A DNA stretch of 64,000 nt from Burkholderiaceae bacterium (GCA_023954135.1 JAMLIN010000007.1:62001-126000); one strand, 5' to 3'. Numbered from the stretch's first letter, positions 42,725-53,384 are shown. Notes: generated by a model not told the origin, from the letters alone. Numbers and translations: made by a program.

Positions 42725-43705
42725 CTACGAAGCCTGGCCGGTCGCGCCACGCCCCGGCCAGCCCGCCAGCAGGGCGCGCAGGGCGGTGACGAAGGCGATC
42801 GGCTGGTCGAGCATCAGGTGATGGCCGGCTTCGGGAATCTCGACGCTGGGGGTGCCCGGCGGCGCCTTCGAGCGCTGCCAGGCGATCACGCCCTCGTCGA
42901 CGAGCCTGGACTGGCCGCCCCAGATGATCGCGACCGGGCAGCGGGCGGACTCGAGCCCGACGGTGGGATCGCCGTGGCGGTACTTCGCCCAGATCGAGGG
43001 GTCGAAGCGCCAGGTCACGCCGTGCCCGGGCTCGCCCGCCTCGCGCAGCGACAGGCGCGCGATGTGATCGACGGCGTAGAGGTTCTCGCAGTGCTGGGCC
43101 GGCAGGAAGCGGTAGCGCGCGAGCGCGCTCGGCACGTCCGGGTAGATCCGGTGGGGTCGCACGCGCCTGTCCTCGGTCGGCGCCGGGCCGCCACGCTGGC
43201 GCCGGCGCTCGGCGCGCTGCTCGCGCGACATCAGGGGCGAATCGACCAGCACCGCCGCGCCGATCCGGTCGCCGGCGCGCCCCGCGATCGCCGCCGTCGG
43301 CACCCCCCCGAACGAATGGCCTACGACTACAGGCCTAGCTGGCGATGAAAAAAGTCCCTCCGCCTCGGCGATCATGAGGGCTTCCGCGACGAAGCCATCG
43401 AGCGAGTACTCGTCGCGCCAGTCGGAGGAACCCATGCCGGACCAGGACAGGGCGACCACGCGGTACTGCGGCAGGAAGAACGGAGCGATGAACGACCACC
43501 AGTCGGCGTGCGCCGCATTGCCGTGCAGGAACAGCAGCCCCGGGCGACCGTGCTCGCCCCACACCAGCGTCTCGATGCGGGCGCCGTCCACCTCGTGGAA
43601 GCGCCGCTCGGGCGCGAGCGCGAGCATCTCGTGGAACCAGGCCGGCGCCGGCGGCCGGGTGCCGCCGAGCGCGGCCAGCGGCGGGGCGATCTCCTGCGCG
43701 GTCAT
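42725..43705 (-). CDS. Alpha/beta hydrolase
   Basis: A 326-residue alpha/beta hydrolase with oxyanion motif LLFLHGNAAHADWW, nucleophile elbow VVGHSFGG and a C-terminal catalytic His in PEAGHHLMLD. ATG 43705 was chosen because it precedes the conserved fold by ~35 residues; the frame is open further upstream but not family-like. Substrate unknown. It follows the SDR gene by 13 bp on the same strand, suggesting a role in the same catabolic pathway. Confidence 0.88.
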   Translation of the reverse strand: MTAQEIAPPLAALGGTRPPAPAWFHEMLALAPERRFHEVDGARIETLVWGEHGRPGLLFLHGNAAHADWWSFIAPFFLPQYRVVALSWSGMGSSDWRDEYSLDGFVAEALMIAEAEGLFSSPARPVVVGHSFGGVPTAAIAGRAGDRIGAAVLVDSPLMSREQRAERRRQRGGPAPTEDRRVRPHRIYPDVPSALARYRFLPAQHCENLYAVDHIARLSLREAGEPGHGVTWRFDPSIWAKYRHGDPTVGLESARCPVAIIWGGQSRLVDEGVIAWQRSKAPPGTPSVEIPEAGHHLMLDQPIAFVTALRALLAGWPGRGATGQAS

Positions 43706-43718
43706 GCGGCGGGCACTC

Positions 43719-44630
43719 CTAGCGCCCGAGGGCGGCCTGGAGATTCTCCATCTGCACGACGGCCTGCCCGTTGCCGTTGACGGGCACGGTCTCGCCGTTG
43801 CGGTCGGCGATCTCGTCGAAGCGGGCGAGGACCTGCTCGGCGGCATCGTCGCCGGTGCCGATGTACGCGCCGCGGGTCAGGGTGATGTGCGCCAGCTCGA
43901 ACGAGCCCGCGCCGGCGCACAGGATCGCCCGGTTCGGCGCATCCTCCGAGACCAGCGCCACCACGCCGGGCGAGACCGCCGCCGGCGCCAGCGCGGCCTC
44001 GGCGCCGGGCGGCAGCAGCCCCTCGGTCATGCGGGTCGCGGCGGTGGGCGCCAGGGCATTGACCCGGATGCCGTACTTCTCGCCTTCCAGGCCCAGCGTC
44101 TGCATGAAGCCCACCAGGGCGAGCTTGGCGGCCCCGTAGTTGGTCTGCCCGAAGTTGCCGTACAGGCCGGTCGAGGAGGTCGTCATCACGATGCGGCCGT
44201 ACTTCGCCTCGCGCATGATCTCCCAGACCGCCTTGGTGCAGATGACCGAACCCATCAGGTGCACGTCGAGCACCGTGCGGAAGTCGGCGAGATCCATCTT
44301 GGCGAAGGTCTTGTCGCGCAGGATGCCGGCATTGTTCACCAGGATGTCCACCCGGCCCCAGGCCGACATCGCCTGGGCGACCATCGCCTCGACGGCGGCG
44401 ACGTCGGTGACCGAGGCGCCATTGGCGATCGCCTCGCCGCCCGCCTCGCGGATCTCGCGCGCCACGGCCTCGGCGCGCTCGCTCGAGCCGCCGGTGCCGT
44501 CGGTCGCGCCCCCGAAGTCGTTGATCACCACTTTCGCGCCGCGCGCGGCCAGTGCAAGCGCATGCTCGCGCCCCAGCCCGCCGCCCGCGCCGGTGACGAT
44601 GGCGACCCGACCCTTGATTCCAATCCCCAT
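43719..44630 (-). CDS. Short-chain dehydrogenase (3-hydroxyacyl-CoA dehydrogenase-like)
   Basis: A 303-residue SDR with cofactor motif TGAGGGLG, NNAG, and a catalytic Ser-Tyr-Lys in TSSTGLYGNFGQTNYGAAK. An insert after the Rossmann beta-2 strand (INDFGGATDGTGGSSERAE) is typical of the peroxisomal multifunctional-enzyme-type (3R)-hydroxyacyl-CoA dehydrogenases. AGGGG precedes ATG 44630. It is divergent, with a 70-bp gap, from a pair of acyl-CoA dehydrogenases; together they look like a beta-oxidation-type module for an unusual acyl-CoA. Confidence 0.92.
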   Translation of the reverse strand: MGIGIKGRVAIVTGAGGGLGREHALALAARGAKVVINDFGGATDGTGGSSERAEAVAREIREAGGEAIANGASVTDVAAVEAMVAQAMSAWGRVDILVNNAGILRDKTFAKMDLADFRTVLDVHLMGSVICTKAVWEIMREAKYGRIVMTTSSTGLYGNFGQTNYGAAKLALVGFMQTLGLEGEKYGIRVNALAPTAATRMTEGLLPPGAEAALAPAAVSPGVVALVSEDAPNRAILCAGAGSFELAHITLTRGAYIGTGDDAAEQVLARFDEIADRNGETVPVNGNGQAVVQMENLQAALGR

Positions 44631-44700
44631 GATTACCCCTGCGTGATCTGGTATTTTCCCGAAGGTCAAACATCCTAATGCATCCTGGAGACAAGCAGAA

Positions 44701-45888
44701 ATGAGCTCGCTTGCAGACTTCCGGCGCGAGACGCGCGCCTGGCTCGAAGCCAATTGCCCGCCCGAGATGCGCGAGCCGATCGCCGACGAATCCGACCGCT
44801 GCTGGGGTGGACGCAACTGGACCTTCAAGTCGGAGGCGCAGCGCCTCTGGCTCGAGCGCATGGCCGAGCGCGGCTGGACGGCGCCGACATGGCCCAGGGC
44901 CTATGGCGGCGGCGGGCTCTCGGTCGCCGAAGCCGGTGTGCTCGCCGCCGAGATGCGCGGCCTGGGCTGCCGCAGCCCGCTCGATTCCTTCGGCATCTGG
45001 ATGCTCGGCCCGGCGCTGCTGAAGTACGGCACCGAGGAACAGAAGCTCGAGCACCTGCCGAAGATCGTGCGTGGCGAGATCCGCTGGTGCCAGGGCTATT
45101 CCGAGCCCAACGCCGGATCCGACCTCGCCTCTCTGGCGACCCGCGCCGAGGATGCCGGCGACCATTTCGTCGTCACCGGCCAGAAGATCTGGACCTCGTA
45201 CGCCAACTACGCCGACTGGATCTTCTGCCTGGTGCGTACCGACGCCGGCGCGAAGAAGCACACCGGCATCAGCTTCCTGCTCTTCGACATGCAGAGCCCC
45301 GGAGTGTCGACCAGGCCGATCGTGCTGATCTCCGGCAAGTCGCCGTTCTGCGAAACCTTCTTCGACGGCGTCAAGGTGCCGAAGGGCAATCTCGTCGGCG
45401 AGCCGAACCGCGGCTGGGACGTCGCCAAGTACCTGCTCACCCACGAGCGCAACATGATCAGCGGCATCGGCGACCGGGGCGCCGCGCCGGCGCTCGGGGT
45501 CATGGCCGCCGAGCGCATCGGGCTCGATGCCGAGGGTCGCCTCGACGACGGCGTGCTGCGCTCGCGCATCGGCCAGTTCGAGGTCGACGAAGCCGCGTTC
45601 CGGCTCGCGATCCGTCGCTTCGGCGAGCAGGCGCGCGCCGGCATCCAGGTCAACCCGGCCTATTCCTCGGCGCTCAAGTACTACGGCTCCGAGCTCAACA
45701 AGCGCCGCAACGAGCTGCTCATGTCGATCGGCGGGGCGGGCGCGCTCGAATGGGAGAGCGATCGCAGCGACGAGGGCGCGCGCGCCCGCGACTGGCTGCG
45801 CAGCAAGGCCAATTCGATCGAGGGCGGCACCAGCGAGGTCCAGCTCAACATCATCTCCAAGCGCATCCTGGGCCTGCCCGGCGCCTGA
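44701..45888 (+). CDS. Acyl-CoA dehydrogenase, large-subunit type
   Basis: A 395-residue flavin acyl-CoA dehydrogenase: WCQGYSEPNAGSDLASL (FAD-binding), GQKIWTSYANYADWIFCLVRT and the C-terminal EGGTSEVQLNIISKRILGLPG. Tandem pairs of diverged acyl-CoA dehydrogenases such as this and the next gene usually form heteromers acting on dicarboxyl-, branched- or ring-acyl-CoAs. The substrate cannot be read here. Confidence 0.92.
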   Translation: MSSLADFRRETRAWLEANCPPEMREPIADESDRCWGGRNWTFKSEAQRLWLERMAERGWTAPTWPRAYGGGGLSVAEAGVLAAEMRGLGCRSPLDSFGIWMLGPALLKYGTEEQKLEHLPKIVRGEIRWCQGYSEPNAGSDLASLATRAEDAGDHFVVTGQKIWTSYANYADWIFCLVRTDAGAKKHTGISFLLFDMQSPGVSTRPIVLISGKSPFCETFFDGVKVPKGNLVGEPNRGWDVAKYLLTHERNMISGIGDRGAAPALGVMAAERIGLDAEGRLDDGVLRSRIGQFEVDEAAFRLAIRRFGEQARAGIQVNPAYSSALKYYGSELNKRRNELLMSIGGAGALEWESDRSDEGARARDWLRSKANSIEGGTSEVQLNIISKRILGLPGA

Positions 45889-45905
45889 ACACGAGGAACA
45901 TCGAC

Positions 45906-47027
45906 ATGGCCCTGATCCTGAACGAACAACAGACCATGCTGCGCGACAGCGCGCATGCCTTCATCACCGGGAACGCGCCGGTCGCGCACCTGCGCCAGCT
46001 GCGCGATTCCCGCGACGAGACCGGCTACTCGAAGGCATTCTGGAAGCAATGCGCCGACATGGGCTTCTGCGGCGTGATGGTCCCCGAGGAGCACGGGGGG
46101 ATGGAGCTCGGCAACGTCGAGGCCGGCATCATCATGGAAGCCATCGGCCATACGCTGGTACCCACGCCGATGCTGTCGTCCTCGATACTCGCCACCGTCG
46201 CCCTGCGCGAGGCGGGCTCCGACGCGCAGCAGGCGCAGTGGCTACCCCGGATCGCCAGCGGCGAGGCGGTGGTCGCGCTGGCGGTCGACGAGGCCACCCG
46301 CCACCGGCCCGATCACCTCGACACCCGGGTGCGCAAGGAGGGCGACAGGCTCCTTCTCGACGGCGACAAGCTCGCGGTCATCGACGGCCATATCGCCGAT
46401 GCCCTGATCGTCGCGGCGCGCAACCTCGACGGAGACCCGGCGCTCTATCTCGTCGACCCGCGGGACGCCGGCGTGCGGATCGAGCGCACCATCATGGTCG
46501 ATGCGCACAATGCCGCGCGCATCCGCTTCGAGCGGGTCCAGCTGCGATCCGACGCGCTGATGTCGGGCGGCAATGGCGCGCGGGCGCTGGGCTGCGCCCT
46601 CGATGCCGGCCGGGCGCTGCTCGCCGCCGAGATGCTCGGCATCGCCGACGAGGTCTTCGCCCGCACCACCGCCTACCTGTCCGAGCGCAAGCAGTTCGGG
46701 CAGCTCATCGGCGAGTTCCAGGCGCTGCAGCACCGCGCGGCGCACCTCTACTGCGAGATCGAGTTCACCCGGGCGGCGGTCGCCCAAGCGCTGTCGAGCC
46801 TCGACGAAAACCCGGCCGGCGCCGCCGAGGACGTCTCGATCGCCAAGGCCCGGGCCGGCGCCACCGCCACCCTCGCGGTACAGGAGGCGGTGCAGATGCA
46901 TGGCGGCATCGGCATGACCGACGAGCTCGACATCGGCCTGTTCATGAAGCGGGCGCGCGTCTGCCAGGAGCTCTTCGGGGACGACAACTTCCACATCGAT
47001 CATGTGGGGGTGCTGCGCGGGTACTAG
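45906..47027 (+). CDS. Acyl-CoA dehydrogenase, small-subunit type
   Basis: A 373-residue paralogue of the preceding gene, 17 bp downstream. It has the acyl-CoA dehydrogenase signature SERKQFGQLIGEFQALQHRAAHLY and VQMHGGIGMTDELDIGLFMKRA, but the central beta-domain is diverged (VVALAVDEATRHRP in place of the usual FAD loop). This fits the catalytically weaker partner in heteromeric pairs. The start is ATG 45906. Confidence 0.9.
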   Translation: MALILNEQQTMLRDSAHAFITGNAPVAHLRQLRDSRDETGYSKAFWKQCADMGFCGVMVPEEHGGMELGNVEAGIIMEAIGHTLVPTPMLSSSILATVALREAGSDAQQAQWLPRIASGEAVVALAVDEATRHRPDHLDTRVRKEGDRLLLDGDKLAVIDGHIADALIVAARNLDGDPALYLVDPRDAGVRIERTIMVDAHNAARIRFERVQLRSDALMSGGNGARALGCALDAGRALLAAEMLGIADEVFARTTAYLSERKQFGQLIGEFQALQHRAAHLYCEIEFTRAAVAQALSSLDENPAGAAEDVSIAKARAGATATLAVQEAVQMHGGIGMTDELDIGLFMKRARVCQELFGDDNFHIDHVGVLRGY

Positions 47028-47122
47028 CGCAGGATTTCGTCCGTTCGTGGCGAAGGCGGCGGGGGCGTCGAGGATGTCCCGCTCGCAAGGGTCTCTGCGG
47101 GCGCCAGCGCCACCCTCGCAGT

Positions 47123-48760
47123 CTAGTCCGCCGGAGCCACCGGCGGCACGGTCTGCGTTCGCACCCCACCGAAGATGTCGCCGGAATAGAAACCGTCGAA
47201 CTTGCGCGGCTTGCTCGAGAAGAACGTCTCGTCGATGTCCACGTCGAACCCCATCGCGTACCGGATCGACGGGGTGATGTGGAAGTGGCTGTAGAAGCCG
47301 GCACCGCCGGCCGCCACCGCCTGGGGCACGCCAGCCACGAGCAGCGGAACCAGGCCCTGTTCAGGCGGAATCTCGCCGGTGAAGGTGCAATGCGTCGCGT
47401 TCCTGACCGGATGGTCGAACAAGTTCTGGCCATGGTCGGAGGTGTAGACGAGCATCACGCCGCGCTCCAGCAGGGTCGGCATCAACGCTTCCGCGAACCG
47501 GTCGACGTTCCATCGCACCAGGTTGTCGTAGGCATTGATGAACTCGGCCTTCCAGGCCCTCTCGTAGACCTGACCGTCGGGCGGCACGGGCTCGTACTCC
47601 AGGTCGCGGTACTTGCGCCGCGCCCATGGAAAATGAGCGCCCGACTTGACGACGAAGACGAAGGCGAGCTCGTTCTCGTCCAGGAAGCGACGGATGACCG
47701 GAATCAGGGCGAAATCGCCCTGGTCGTCCTCGAGCTGATGCATATGCAGCCGATCGATGAACTTCGTGTCGTACCGCGTCATGCCGTTGGTCAGCGCTTC
47801 CGCGCTCTGTGCCGTCGCATACATCGTCCGGTAGCCGGCCCGTTGCGCCCAGGCGAAGATGTTCGGCTTGCCCAGCGTTCGTCGCCCCCTGATGTCGGGA
47901 AGCTCGTCGGGACGGACGTCGGCGTGCAGAACATAGTTGGACGCCATCGAGCAATTGAACGAGGACAGTGCCGGGCCGAGGTCGAGGTAGCGATCCCTGA
48001 TCGATCGCAGGAAGGGGGTGGTGTCGCGGCCATAGCCGCTGATCGACAGGTGCCCCCAGGCGATGCTCTCGTCGACGAGCAGCACGATCTGCCTGGCGAG
48101 CCTGCTGCGCGTCGGTGCGTCGACCACGACCTCGCGCTCGCGATAGATCGGACCGTTCACCAGGGCGTTGGAAACCTTGGAGACCAGGCGATACGGCTCG
48201 ACATACGTGTCGAACGCCCCTCCGGTACGAAGCTCCAGGAAGATGCCGGCCGCTGCCGCCAGCCCCATGCCGACGAGCGCCCCGAGAACCGCCGGGCGCG
48301 GGCGCGGGCGAACGGCGAAACGCATCACGAGCGCCACGGTCAGCGCCATCGCGAGCAGACGCAAGGCCATGCCACCGCCGACGAAATGCTCGAAGAAGCT
48401 GCCGGCCTGGGCGCGATCGTGGATGGCGAGCGATATGGTTTCGGCGCTCGGCAGCGTATCGGTGGTCTCGAGGACGACTCGATCGACCGAGACCCCCAGG
48501 AGGAAGAGCGCGACGAGAACCGCTCGCAACGATCGCGAAGCCCATCGCAGCGCCGCATAGAAAGCGGCCGCCATGCAGACGTTCAACGCGATCAGCAGAC
48601 CGGCGTGCGGGAAGCGTCCCTCCTCGACCAGCAATGCCAGGGTTCTCGCGAAATCGACGCCGGCATACCAGCACAGGCCGAACAGCAGGACGACGAAGAC
48701 GGCGATCCGTCCCGCGCCTGGCCACCATTGCTTCCGTGCAACCCGGCGCCCCCGCATCAT
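47123..48760 (-). CDS. Sulfatase-fold phosphoethanolamine/phosphoglycerol transferase-like membrane enzyme
   Basis: A 545-residue protein with about five N-terminal TM helices (to ~residue 205) and a periplasmic alkaline-phosphatase-superfamily domain. The segment IVLLVDESIAWGHLSISGYGRDTTPFL aligns with the VLVVGETAR...GYxRxT block of EptA; the expected Thr nucleophile is replaced by Ser in DES. YTSDHGQNLFDHP and THCTFTGEIPPEQGLVPLLV supply the metal-binding Asp/His. Such enzymes move phosphoethanolamine or phosphoglycerol from a phospholipid to a periplasmic acceptor and release diacylglycerol. The ATG overlaps the stop of a diacylglycerol kinase gene (ATGA). Confidence 0.82.
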   Translation of the reverse strand: MMRGRRVARKQWWPGAGRIAVFVVLLFGLCWYAGVDFARTLALLVEEGRFPHAGLLIALNVCMAAAFYAALRWASRSLRAVLVALFLLGVSVDRVVLETTDTLPSAETISLAIHDRAQAGSFFEHFVGGGMALRLLAMALTVALVMRFAVRPRPRPAVLGALVGMGLAAAAGIFLELRTGGAFDTYVEPYRLVSKVSNALVNGPIYREREVVVDAPTRSRLARQIVLLVDESIAWGHLSISGYGRDTTPFLRSIRDRYLDLGPALSSFNCSMASNYVLHADVRPDELPDIRGRRTLGKPNIFAWAQRAGYRTMYATAQSAEALTNGMTRYDTKFIDRLHMHQLEDDQGDFALIPVIRRFLDENELAFVFVVKSGAHFPWARRKYRDLEYEPVPPDGQVYERAWKAEFINAYDNLVRWNVDRFAEALMPTLLERGVMLVYTSDHGQNLFDHPVRNATHCTFTGEIPPEQGLVPLLVAGVPQAVAAGGAGFYSHFHITPSIRYAMGFDVDIDETFFSSKPRKFDGFYSGDIFGGVRTQTVPPVAPAD

Positions 48761-49134
48761 CCGCCTCCCGGCGGGGGCATCATGCCGAAGTAGTCGACCA
48801 GGAACACGATCCCGGCGCCGGCGGTCACCATGACGGTCAGGAACACACCGGCCGCGGCCACATCCTTGATCGCCTTGATGTCGGGATGATATTCGGCCGT
48901 GACGTGATCGCACATGATCTCGATCGCGGTATTGAGCGCCTCGACCACCAGCAGAACGATCGACAGCGCGAGGAAGGCGAAGGAATAGGGACCCGGGGCA
49001 TGGATGGCGCAAGCCAGCGCGAAGAGAGCGAGCAGGGCTTCCCGGCGGGCCGCATTCTCGCGTAGCAGGACCGGGAACCCTGCCAGAGCGTTCCTGGTCG
49101 CGTATACGAGATTGCCGTTCTTCTTGCCGTCCAT
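48757..49134 (-). CDS. dgkA: Diacylglycerol kinase (prokaryotic DgkA type)
   Basis: A 125-residue membrane protein with three TM helices and the family motif VEALNTAIEIMCDHVTAEYHPDIKAIKDVAAAGVF, containing the conserved Glu, Asn and Asp. It phosphorylates diacylglycerol to phosphatidic acid at the inner membrane. Overlap with the downstream transferase gene is biologically sensible: the transferase generates diacylglycerol, which this enzyme recycles. ATG 49134 gives the normal family length. Confidence 0.92.
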   Translation of the reverse strand: MDGKKNGNLVYATRNALAGFPVLLRENAARREALLALFALACAIHAPGPYSFAFLALSIVLLVVEALNTAIEIMCDHVTAEYHPDIKAIKDVAAAGVFLTVMVTAGAGIVFLVDYFGMMPPPGGG

Positions 49135-49279
49135 CGGATCCCTACGCCGGTCAACAGACCCGCAGGCGGGCCGCGCGGCGCCCGGGCGAGTACTGCGCGA
49201 GGATAACCGCGCCAGGCCCGCGCAGGGAGTGACATTGGTCACCGCCCCCCGAACGATGCGCTTCCCGAGGAGCGCCGAG

Positions 49280-50641
49280 CTAGCGCGCCCGGATTTCCCG
49301 CAGGCGGCGCGACCACCAGAACGGCGCGATCGCGCCGGCGATGCAGACGGCCGACAGCGCGAAGCCTGTGCCATAGCCCCCGGTGGCATCGTGCAGCCGC
49401 CCCGAGGCCCAGGCGCCGATGGCCGAGCCGATCGACATGACGGCGAAGATGACGCCGTAGATGGTGCCGGCGCTCGGGCCGGCGAAGATACGGTTGGTCA
49501 GGGTCGAGACGACCGGGCCGCGGGCGCCCTGGGCGAGCCCGAAGAGGAGCACGAATCCGCCGAGCCAGAGCGCCGAGGGGCCGAGCAGCAGCATCGCGAG
49601 ACAGCCGGTGCCGGCGAGCGTGAGCACGAAGCTCAACGTGGCGGCGAAGCGAAAGCCCACCTTGTCGCAGAGCCAGCCGGCGGTGAGGATCCCGCCCATC
49701 GACAGGCTGCCGGCAAGGCCGAAGAGGCTGGCGGCGACGAGCGGGGAATAGCCGGTGTCGACGAGGTAGGCGACCACCTGCGGGATGACGAGGTACATGC
49801 CCAGCGCGGTCATGTGGAAGGTGGCGGCCAGGTCCCAGAAGGCGGGGGTGCGCAACGCGCCGGCGAAGCTCGAGACGGCCGGCGTCGCGGTGACCGCCCT
49901 GGCGGCACCCACGGCGGAGCCACGGTCACCGGTCACCGCGGCGGCATCCGTATCCCTGCCGGCACCCCTGCCCCGGCTCGCCTCGACGCGGGCGATCGCT
50001 TCGGCGGCGCGAGCCCGGGCGACCTCCGCCGAACCGGCGGCGATCCGCCGCCACGGCAGGAGGCACAGGCCGAGGCCGACGACGAGCAGGCCGGTGCCGA
50101 GTGCCTGGTAGGCGCCGCGCCAGCCGAGCCGTTCGATCAGGAATTGCGACAGGGGCACCAGCAGCAGGATGCCGGTGCCGAAACCGGCGTAGGCGAAGGC
50201 GACCGCCCGCCCGAGGCCGGCATGGAACCAGCGTCCGATCATGACCGAGGCCGGCACCATGCCGATCAGCGAGGCGCCGATGCCGACGGTAAGACCATTG
50301 GCCAGGACGAAGTGCCAGCGCGCCTGCGCCCAGGCGGCGGCCAGGGTGCCGAGCCCGACGCAGGCCATGCCCGTCAGGTAGCAGAAGCGCGGACCGAAGC
50401 GGTCGAAGGCCATGCCCGAGAACGGCGCGGCGAGCCCGGCGACGACCAGGTAGATCGAGTACACCGAGGTCACGTCGCTGCGGGCGAAGCCGAACTCGGC
50501 CTCGATCGGCAGCAGGAACACCGCCCAGGTTTCGGCGATGCCGCGGCCGATGAAGTTGCACCCGAAGGCGAGCGCAAGGACGATCAGGACGACCGGGGGC
50601 ACCGGGCCGGCGCCCCCGCCGCCTGGAGAGCCAGGGCTCAT
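49280..50641 (-). CDS. MFS transporter (monocarboxylate/oxalate-formate antiporter-like)
   Basis: A 453-residue 12-TM major facilitator. The loop 2-3 motif FDRFGPR and loop 8-9 LCDKVGFR are conserved. A central hydrophilic loop of ~50 residues (Gly/Ala/Arg-rich) separates the halves. It starts at ATG 50641, overlapping the glgA stop (ATGA), which is unusual for a carbohydrate-polymer operon; a link to glycogen metabolism is not evident. Substrate unknown. Confidence 0.88.
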   Translation of the reverse strand: MSPGSPGGGGAGPVPPVVLIVLALAFGCNFIGRGIAETWAVFLLPIEAEFGFARSDVTSVYSIYLVVAGLAAPFSGMAFDRFGPRFCYLTGMACVGLGTLAAAWAQARWHFVLANGLTVGIGASLIGMVPASVMIGRWFHAGLGRAVAFAYAGFGTGILLLVPLSQFLIERLGWRGAYQALGTGLLVVGLGLCLLPWRRIAAGSAEVARARAAEAIARVEASRGRGAGRDTDAAAVTGDRGSAVGAARAVTATPAVSSFAGALRTPAFWDLAATFHMTALGMYLVIPQVVAYLVDTGYSPLVAASLFGLAGSLSMGGILTAGWLCDKVGFRFAATLSFVLTLAGTGCLAMLLLGPSALWLGGFVLLFGLAQGARGPVVSTLTNRIFAGPSAGTIYGVIFAVMSIGSAIGAWASGRLHDATGGYGTGFALSAVCIAGAIAPFWWSRRLREIRAR

Positions 50642-52089
50642 TGCGCCATCAGCCCCCGATAGAGCGAGAGGTACTTCTTGGCCGCGGTGCCCCAGGAGTA
50701 GTCCCGCGCCATGGCTCGCTGCATCAGCGAGCGCCAGAGGTCGCGGTCGGCCCAGGCATCGGCAGCGCGCCCGATGGCGGCGCCGAGCGCATCGGCGCTC
50801 GCCTCGTCGAAGACGAAGCCGGTCGCGGCGTCGGCCTGGAGATTCTCGTGGCTGGCGTCGGCGACCGTGTCGGCGAGGCCGCCGACGCGCCGCACCAGCG
50901 GCAGGGTGCCGTAGCGCAGGCCGTAGAGCTGGGTTAGCCCGCAGGGCTCGAAGCGCGACGGCACGAGGATCAGGTCGCCGCCCGCGATCAGGCGGTGGGC
51001 GAGCGCCTCGTCGTAGCCGACGTGGACCGCGACCCGCCCCGGGTTGAGCCGGCCGGCCACCACGAAAGCTTCCTGGATCGCCGGATCGCCTTCGCCGAGG
51101 ACCGCGAGCTGCATGCCGCGCCCGAGCAGCTGCGCAAGCGCCGCGAGCACGAGGTCCATGCCCTTCTGGTCGGTGAGCCGGCTCACGATGACCGCCAGCG
51201 GCGCGTCCGGCGCGGCGTCCAGGCCGAGGCTCGCGCGCACCGCCGCCTTGCAGGCCGCCTTGCCGTCGAGGCTGCGGGCCGAGAAGAGCTTGTCGCTGTA
51301 GCGATCGGTGGTCGGATCCCAGAGCTTGTAGTCGACGCCGTTCAGGATGCCGGTGAGCGCGTTGCGCCGGGCGCCGATCACGCCTTCGTAGCCACAGCCG
51401 AACTCCGGAGTGCAGATCTCCTGAGCGTAGCGCGGGCTGACGGTGGTGATCCGGTCGGCGAAGACCAGCCCGGCCTTCATGAAGCTGCCGCGACCGTGGA
51501 ACTCGAGCCCTTCATGGGTGAACAGCCGCCGCGGCAGGCCGAGCTCGGCATGGGCGTCGAGACCGAAGTCGCCGCTGTAGGCCAGGTTGTGGATGGTGTA
51601 GACGCTGCGCACCGGATGCGCCGGATGGCTGGCGAGCCAGGCGAGCGAGAGCGCCGCATGCCAGTCGTGGGCATGGAGGATGTCGGGCGTCCAGAACGGA
51701 TCGAATTCGCCGAAGGCGAGGTGCGCCGCCACCCACCCGAGCAGCGCGAAACGCTGCAGGTTGTCCGGCCAGGGCTGGCCGTCGGGCCCGACATAGGGGT
51801 TGCCATCGCGCGCATAGAGCCAGGGCGCGTCGATCACGTAGGCCTGCACCCCGGTCTCGGGCATGCGGCCGTGGCGGATCACGATGCTGGCCGCCCCGAA
51901 GGCCGGGCCGAACTCGGCGATCTTCTTCTGGGCGCGCACGCCGTCGCGGATCGCGGGCAGGCCGGGCAGGAGCAGGCGGGCATCGAGCCCGCGCTCGGCC
52001 AGCACCGGCGGCAGGGCGGCGACCACGTCGCCGAGCCCGCCGGTCTTGACCAGCGGGAAGACTTCGGCGGCCACATGGAGGATCTTCAC
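50638..52089 (-). CDS. glgA: Glycogen synthase (ADP-glucose)
   Basis: A 483-residue GT5 enzyme. The N-terminal ADP-glucose loop is intact ([16 protein letters not shown]), followed by [15 protein letters not shown]-like [11 protein letters not shown] and the C-terminal E-x7-E equivalent [16 protein letters not shown]. It elongates alpha-1,4-glucan from ADP-glucose in the cytoplasm. It overlaps glgC at its 5' end (ATGA at 52086-52089), so the two steps of glycogen synthesis are coupled. Confidence 0.96.
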   Translation of the reverse strand: MKILHVAAEVFPLVKTGGLGDVVAALPPVLAERGLDARLLLPGLPAIRDGVRAQKKIAEFGPAFGAASIVIRHGRMPETGVQAYVIDAPWLYARDGNPYVGPDGQPWPDNLQRFALLGWVAAHLAFGEFDPFWTPDILHAHDWHAALSLAWLASHPAHPVRSVYTIHNLAYSGDFGLDAHAELGLPRRLFTHEGLEFHGRGSFMKAGLVFADRITTVSPRYAQEICTPEFGCGYEGVIGARRNALTGILNGVDYKLWDPTTDRYSDKLFSARSLDGKAACKAAVRASLGLDAAPDAPLAVIVSRLTDQKGMDLVLAALAQLLGRGMQLAVLGEGDPAIQEAFVVAGRLNPGRVAVHVGYDEALAHRLIAGGDLILVPSRFEPCGLTQLYGLRYGTLPLVRRVGGLADTVADASHENLQADAATGFVFDEASADALGAAIGRAADAWADRDLWRSLMQRAMARDYSWGTAAKKYLSLYRGLMAQ

Positions 52090-53384
52090 GCGGCCATCTC
52101 GTCGAGCATCTTGCGGGTGATCAGGGTGATCCCTCCCGGGCTCCGGTAGAAGCGGCTGGCGTCGAGCTCCGGGTCATCGCCGACCACGAGGCCGTCGGGG
52201 ATCACGCAGCCGTGGTCGACCACGCAGCGGTTCAGGCGAGCGCCCCGGCCGACCTCGACCGCCGGCAGCAGCACCGATTCGGTGACCTGCGAATACGAGT
52301 GCACCCGGCACTTGGAGAAGAGCAGCGAGCGATCGAGGCGGCCGGAGATGATGCAGCCGCCCGAGACGGTGGATTCGATCGCGATGCCGACCCGGTCGCC
52401 GGTGTTGTGGACGAACTTCGCCGGCGGCAGCTGTTCCTGGTAGGTCCAGACGGGCCAGGTGGTGTCGTAGAGATTGAGCTCGGGCACGGTGGCGGTGAGG
52501 TCGATGTTGGCCGACCAGTAGGCATCCACCGTGCCGACGTCGCGCCAGTAGGGCTGCTGCTCGGGGCCGTCGCGCACGCAGCTCATGCTGAACGGATGCG
52601 CGAGCGCATGGCCTTCGCGCACGACCATCGGAATGATGTCGCGGCCGAAGTCGTGCGAGGAGCCGGGATCGAGGACATCGCGGGCGAGCAGGTCGTAGAG
52701 ATACCCGGCGCTGAAGATGTAGATGCCCATCGAGGCGAGGGCGACATCCGGGCGGCCGGGCATGGCCGGCGGATCGGCCGGCTTCTCGATGAACTCGACC
52801 ACCCGGCGCGAGCCGTCGATGTGCATCACCCCGAAGCCGGTGGCCTCGGCGCGGGGCACCTCGATGCAGCCGACGGTGCAGTCGGCCCGGCTGTTGACGT
52901 GGTCGGCGAGCATCCGGGCGTAGTCCATCTTGTAGACATGATCGCCGGCGAGCACCACGATGTGGTCGGGATCGTTGGCGCGGACGATGTCGAGGTTCTG
53001 GTAGACGGCATCGGATGTGCCGCGGTACCAGGAGGTCTCGTCGATGCGCTGCTGCGCCGGCAGCAGGTCGATGAACTCGCCCATCTCGGGCTTGAGGAAG
53101 GACCAGCCGCGCTGCAGGTGGCGCAGCAGGCTGTGCGACTTGTACTGGGTCAGGATGCCGATCTTGCGCAGACCCGAGTTCATGCAGTTCGAGAGCGCGA
53201 AGTCGACGATCCGGAACTTGCCGCCGAAGTACACGGCCGGCTTGCAGCGACTGTCGGTGAGATGCATCAGGCGGCTGCCACGCCCGCCGGCAAGCAGCAA
53301 TACCATCGCGCGCCGTGGCAGGCGACGTTCGGAATGGTCGACGTTCATGCGAAGGATCCCGCTGTTGTGCCGCGCCGCCTCCAT
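52086..53384 (-). CDS. glgC: Glucose-1-phosphate adenylyltransferase
   Basis: A 432-residue enzyme. The pyrophosphorylase signature [39 protein letters not shown] is followed by [24 protein letters not shown] and FIEKP, then a C-terminal left-handed helix that binds effectors. It makes ADP-glucose for GlgA. ATG 53384 gives the usual distance to the GGRG motif; an in-frame ATG at 53348 is a possible shorter start, and neither has a strong ribosome site. Confidence 0.95.
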   Translation of the reverse strand: MEAARHNSGILRMNVDHSERRLPRRAMVLLLAGGRGSRLMHLTDSRCKPAVYFGGKFRIVDFALSNCMNSGLRKIGILTQYKSHSLLRHLQRGWSFLKPEMGEFIDLLPAQQRIDETSWYRGTSDAVYQNLDIVRANDPDHIVVLAGDHVYKMDYARMLADHVNSRADCTVGCIEVPRAEATGFGVMHIDGSRRVVEFIEKPADPPAMPGRPDVALASMGIYIFSAGYLYDLLARDVLDPGSSHDFGRDIIPMVVREGHALAHPFSMSCVRDGPEQQPYWRDVGTVDAYWSANIDLTATVPELNLYDTTWPVWTYQEQLPPAKFVHNTGDRVGIAIESTVSGGCIISGRLDRSLLFSKCRVHSYSQVTESVLLPAVEVGRGARLNRCVVDHGCVIPDGLVVGDDPELDASRFYRSPGGITLITRKMLDEMAA

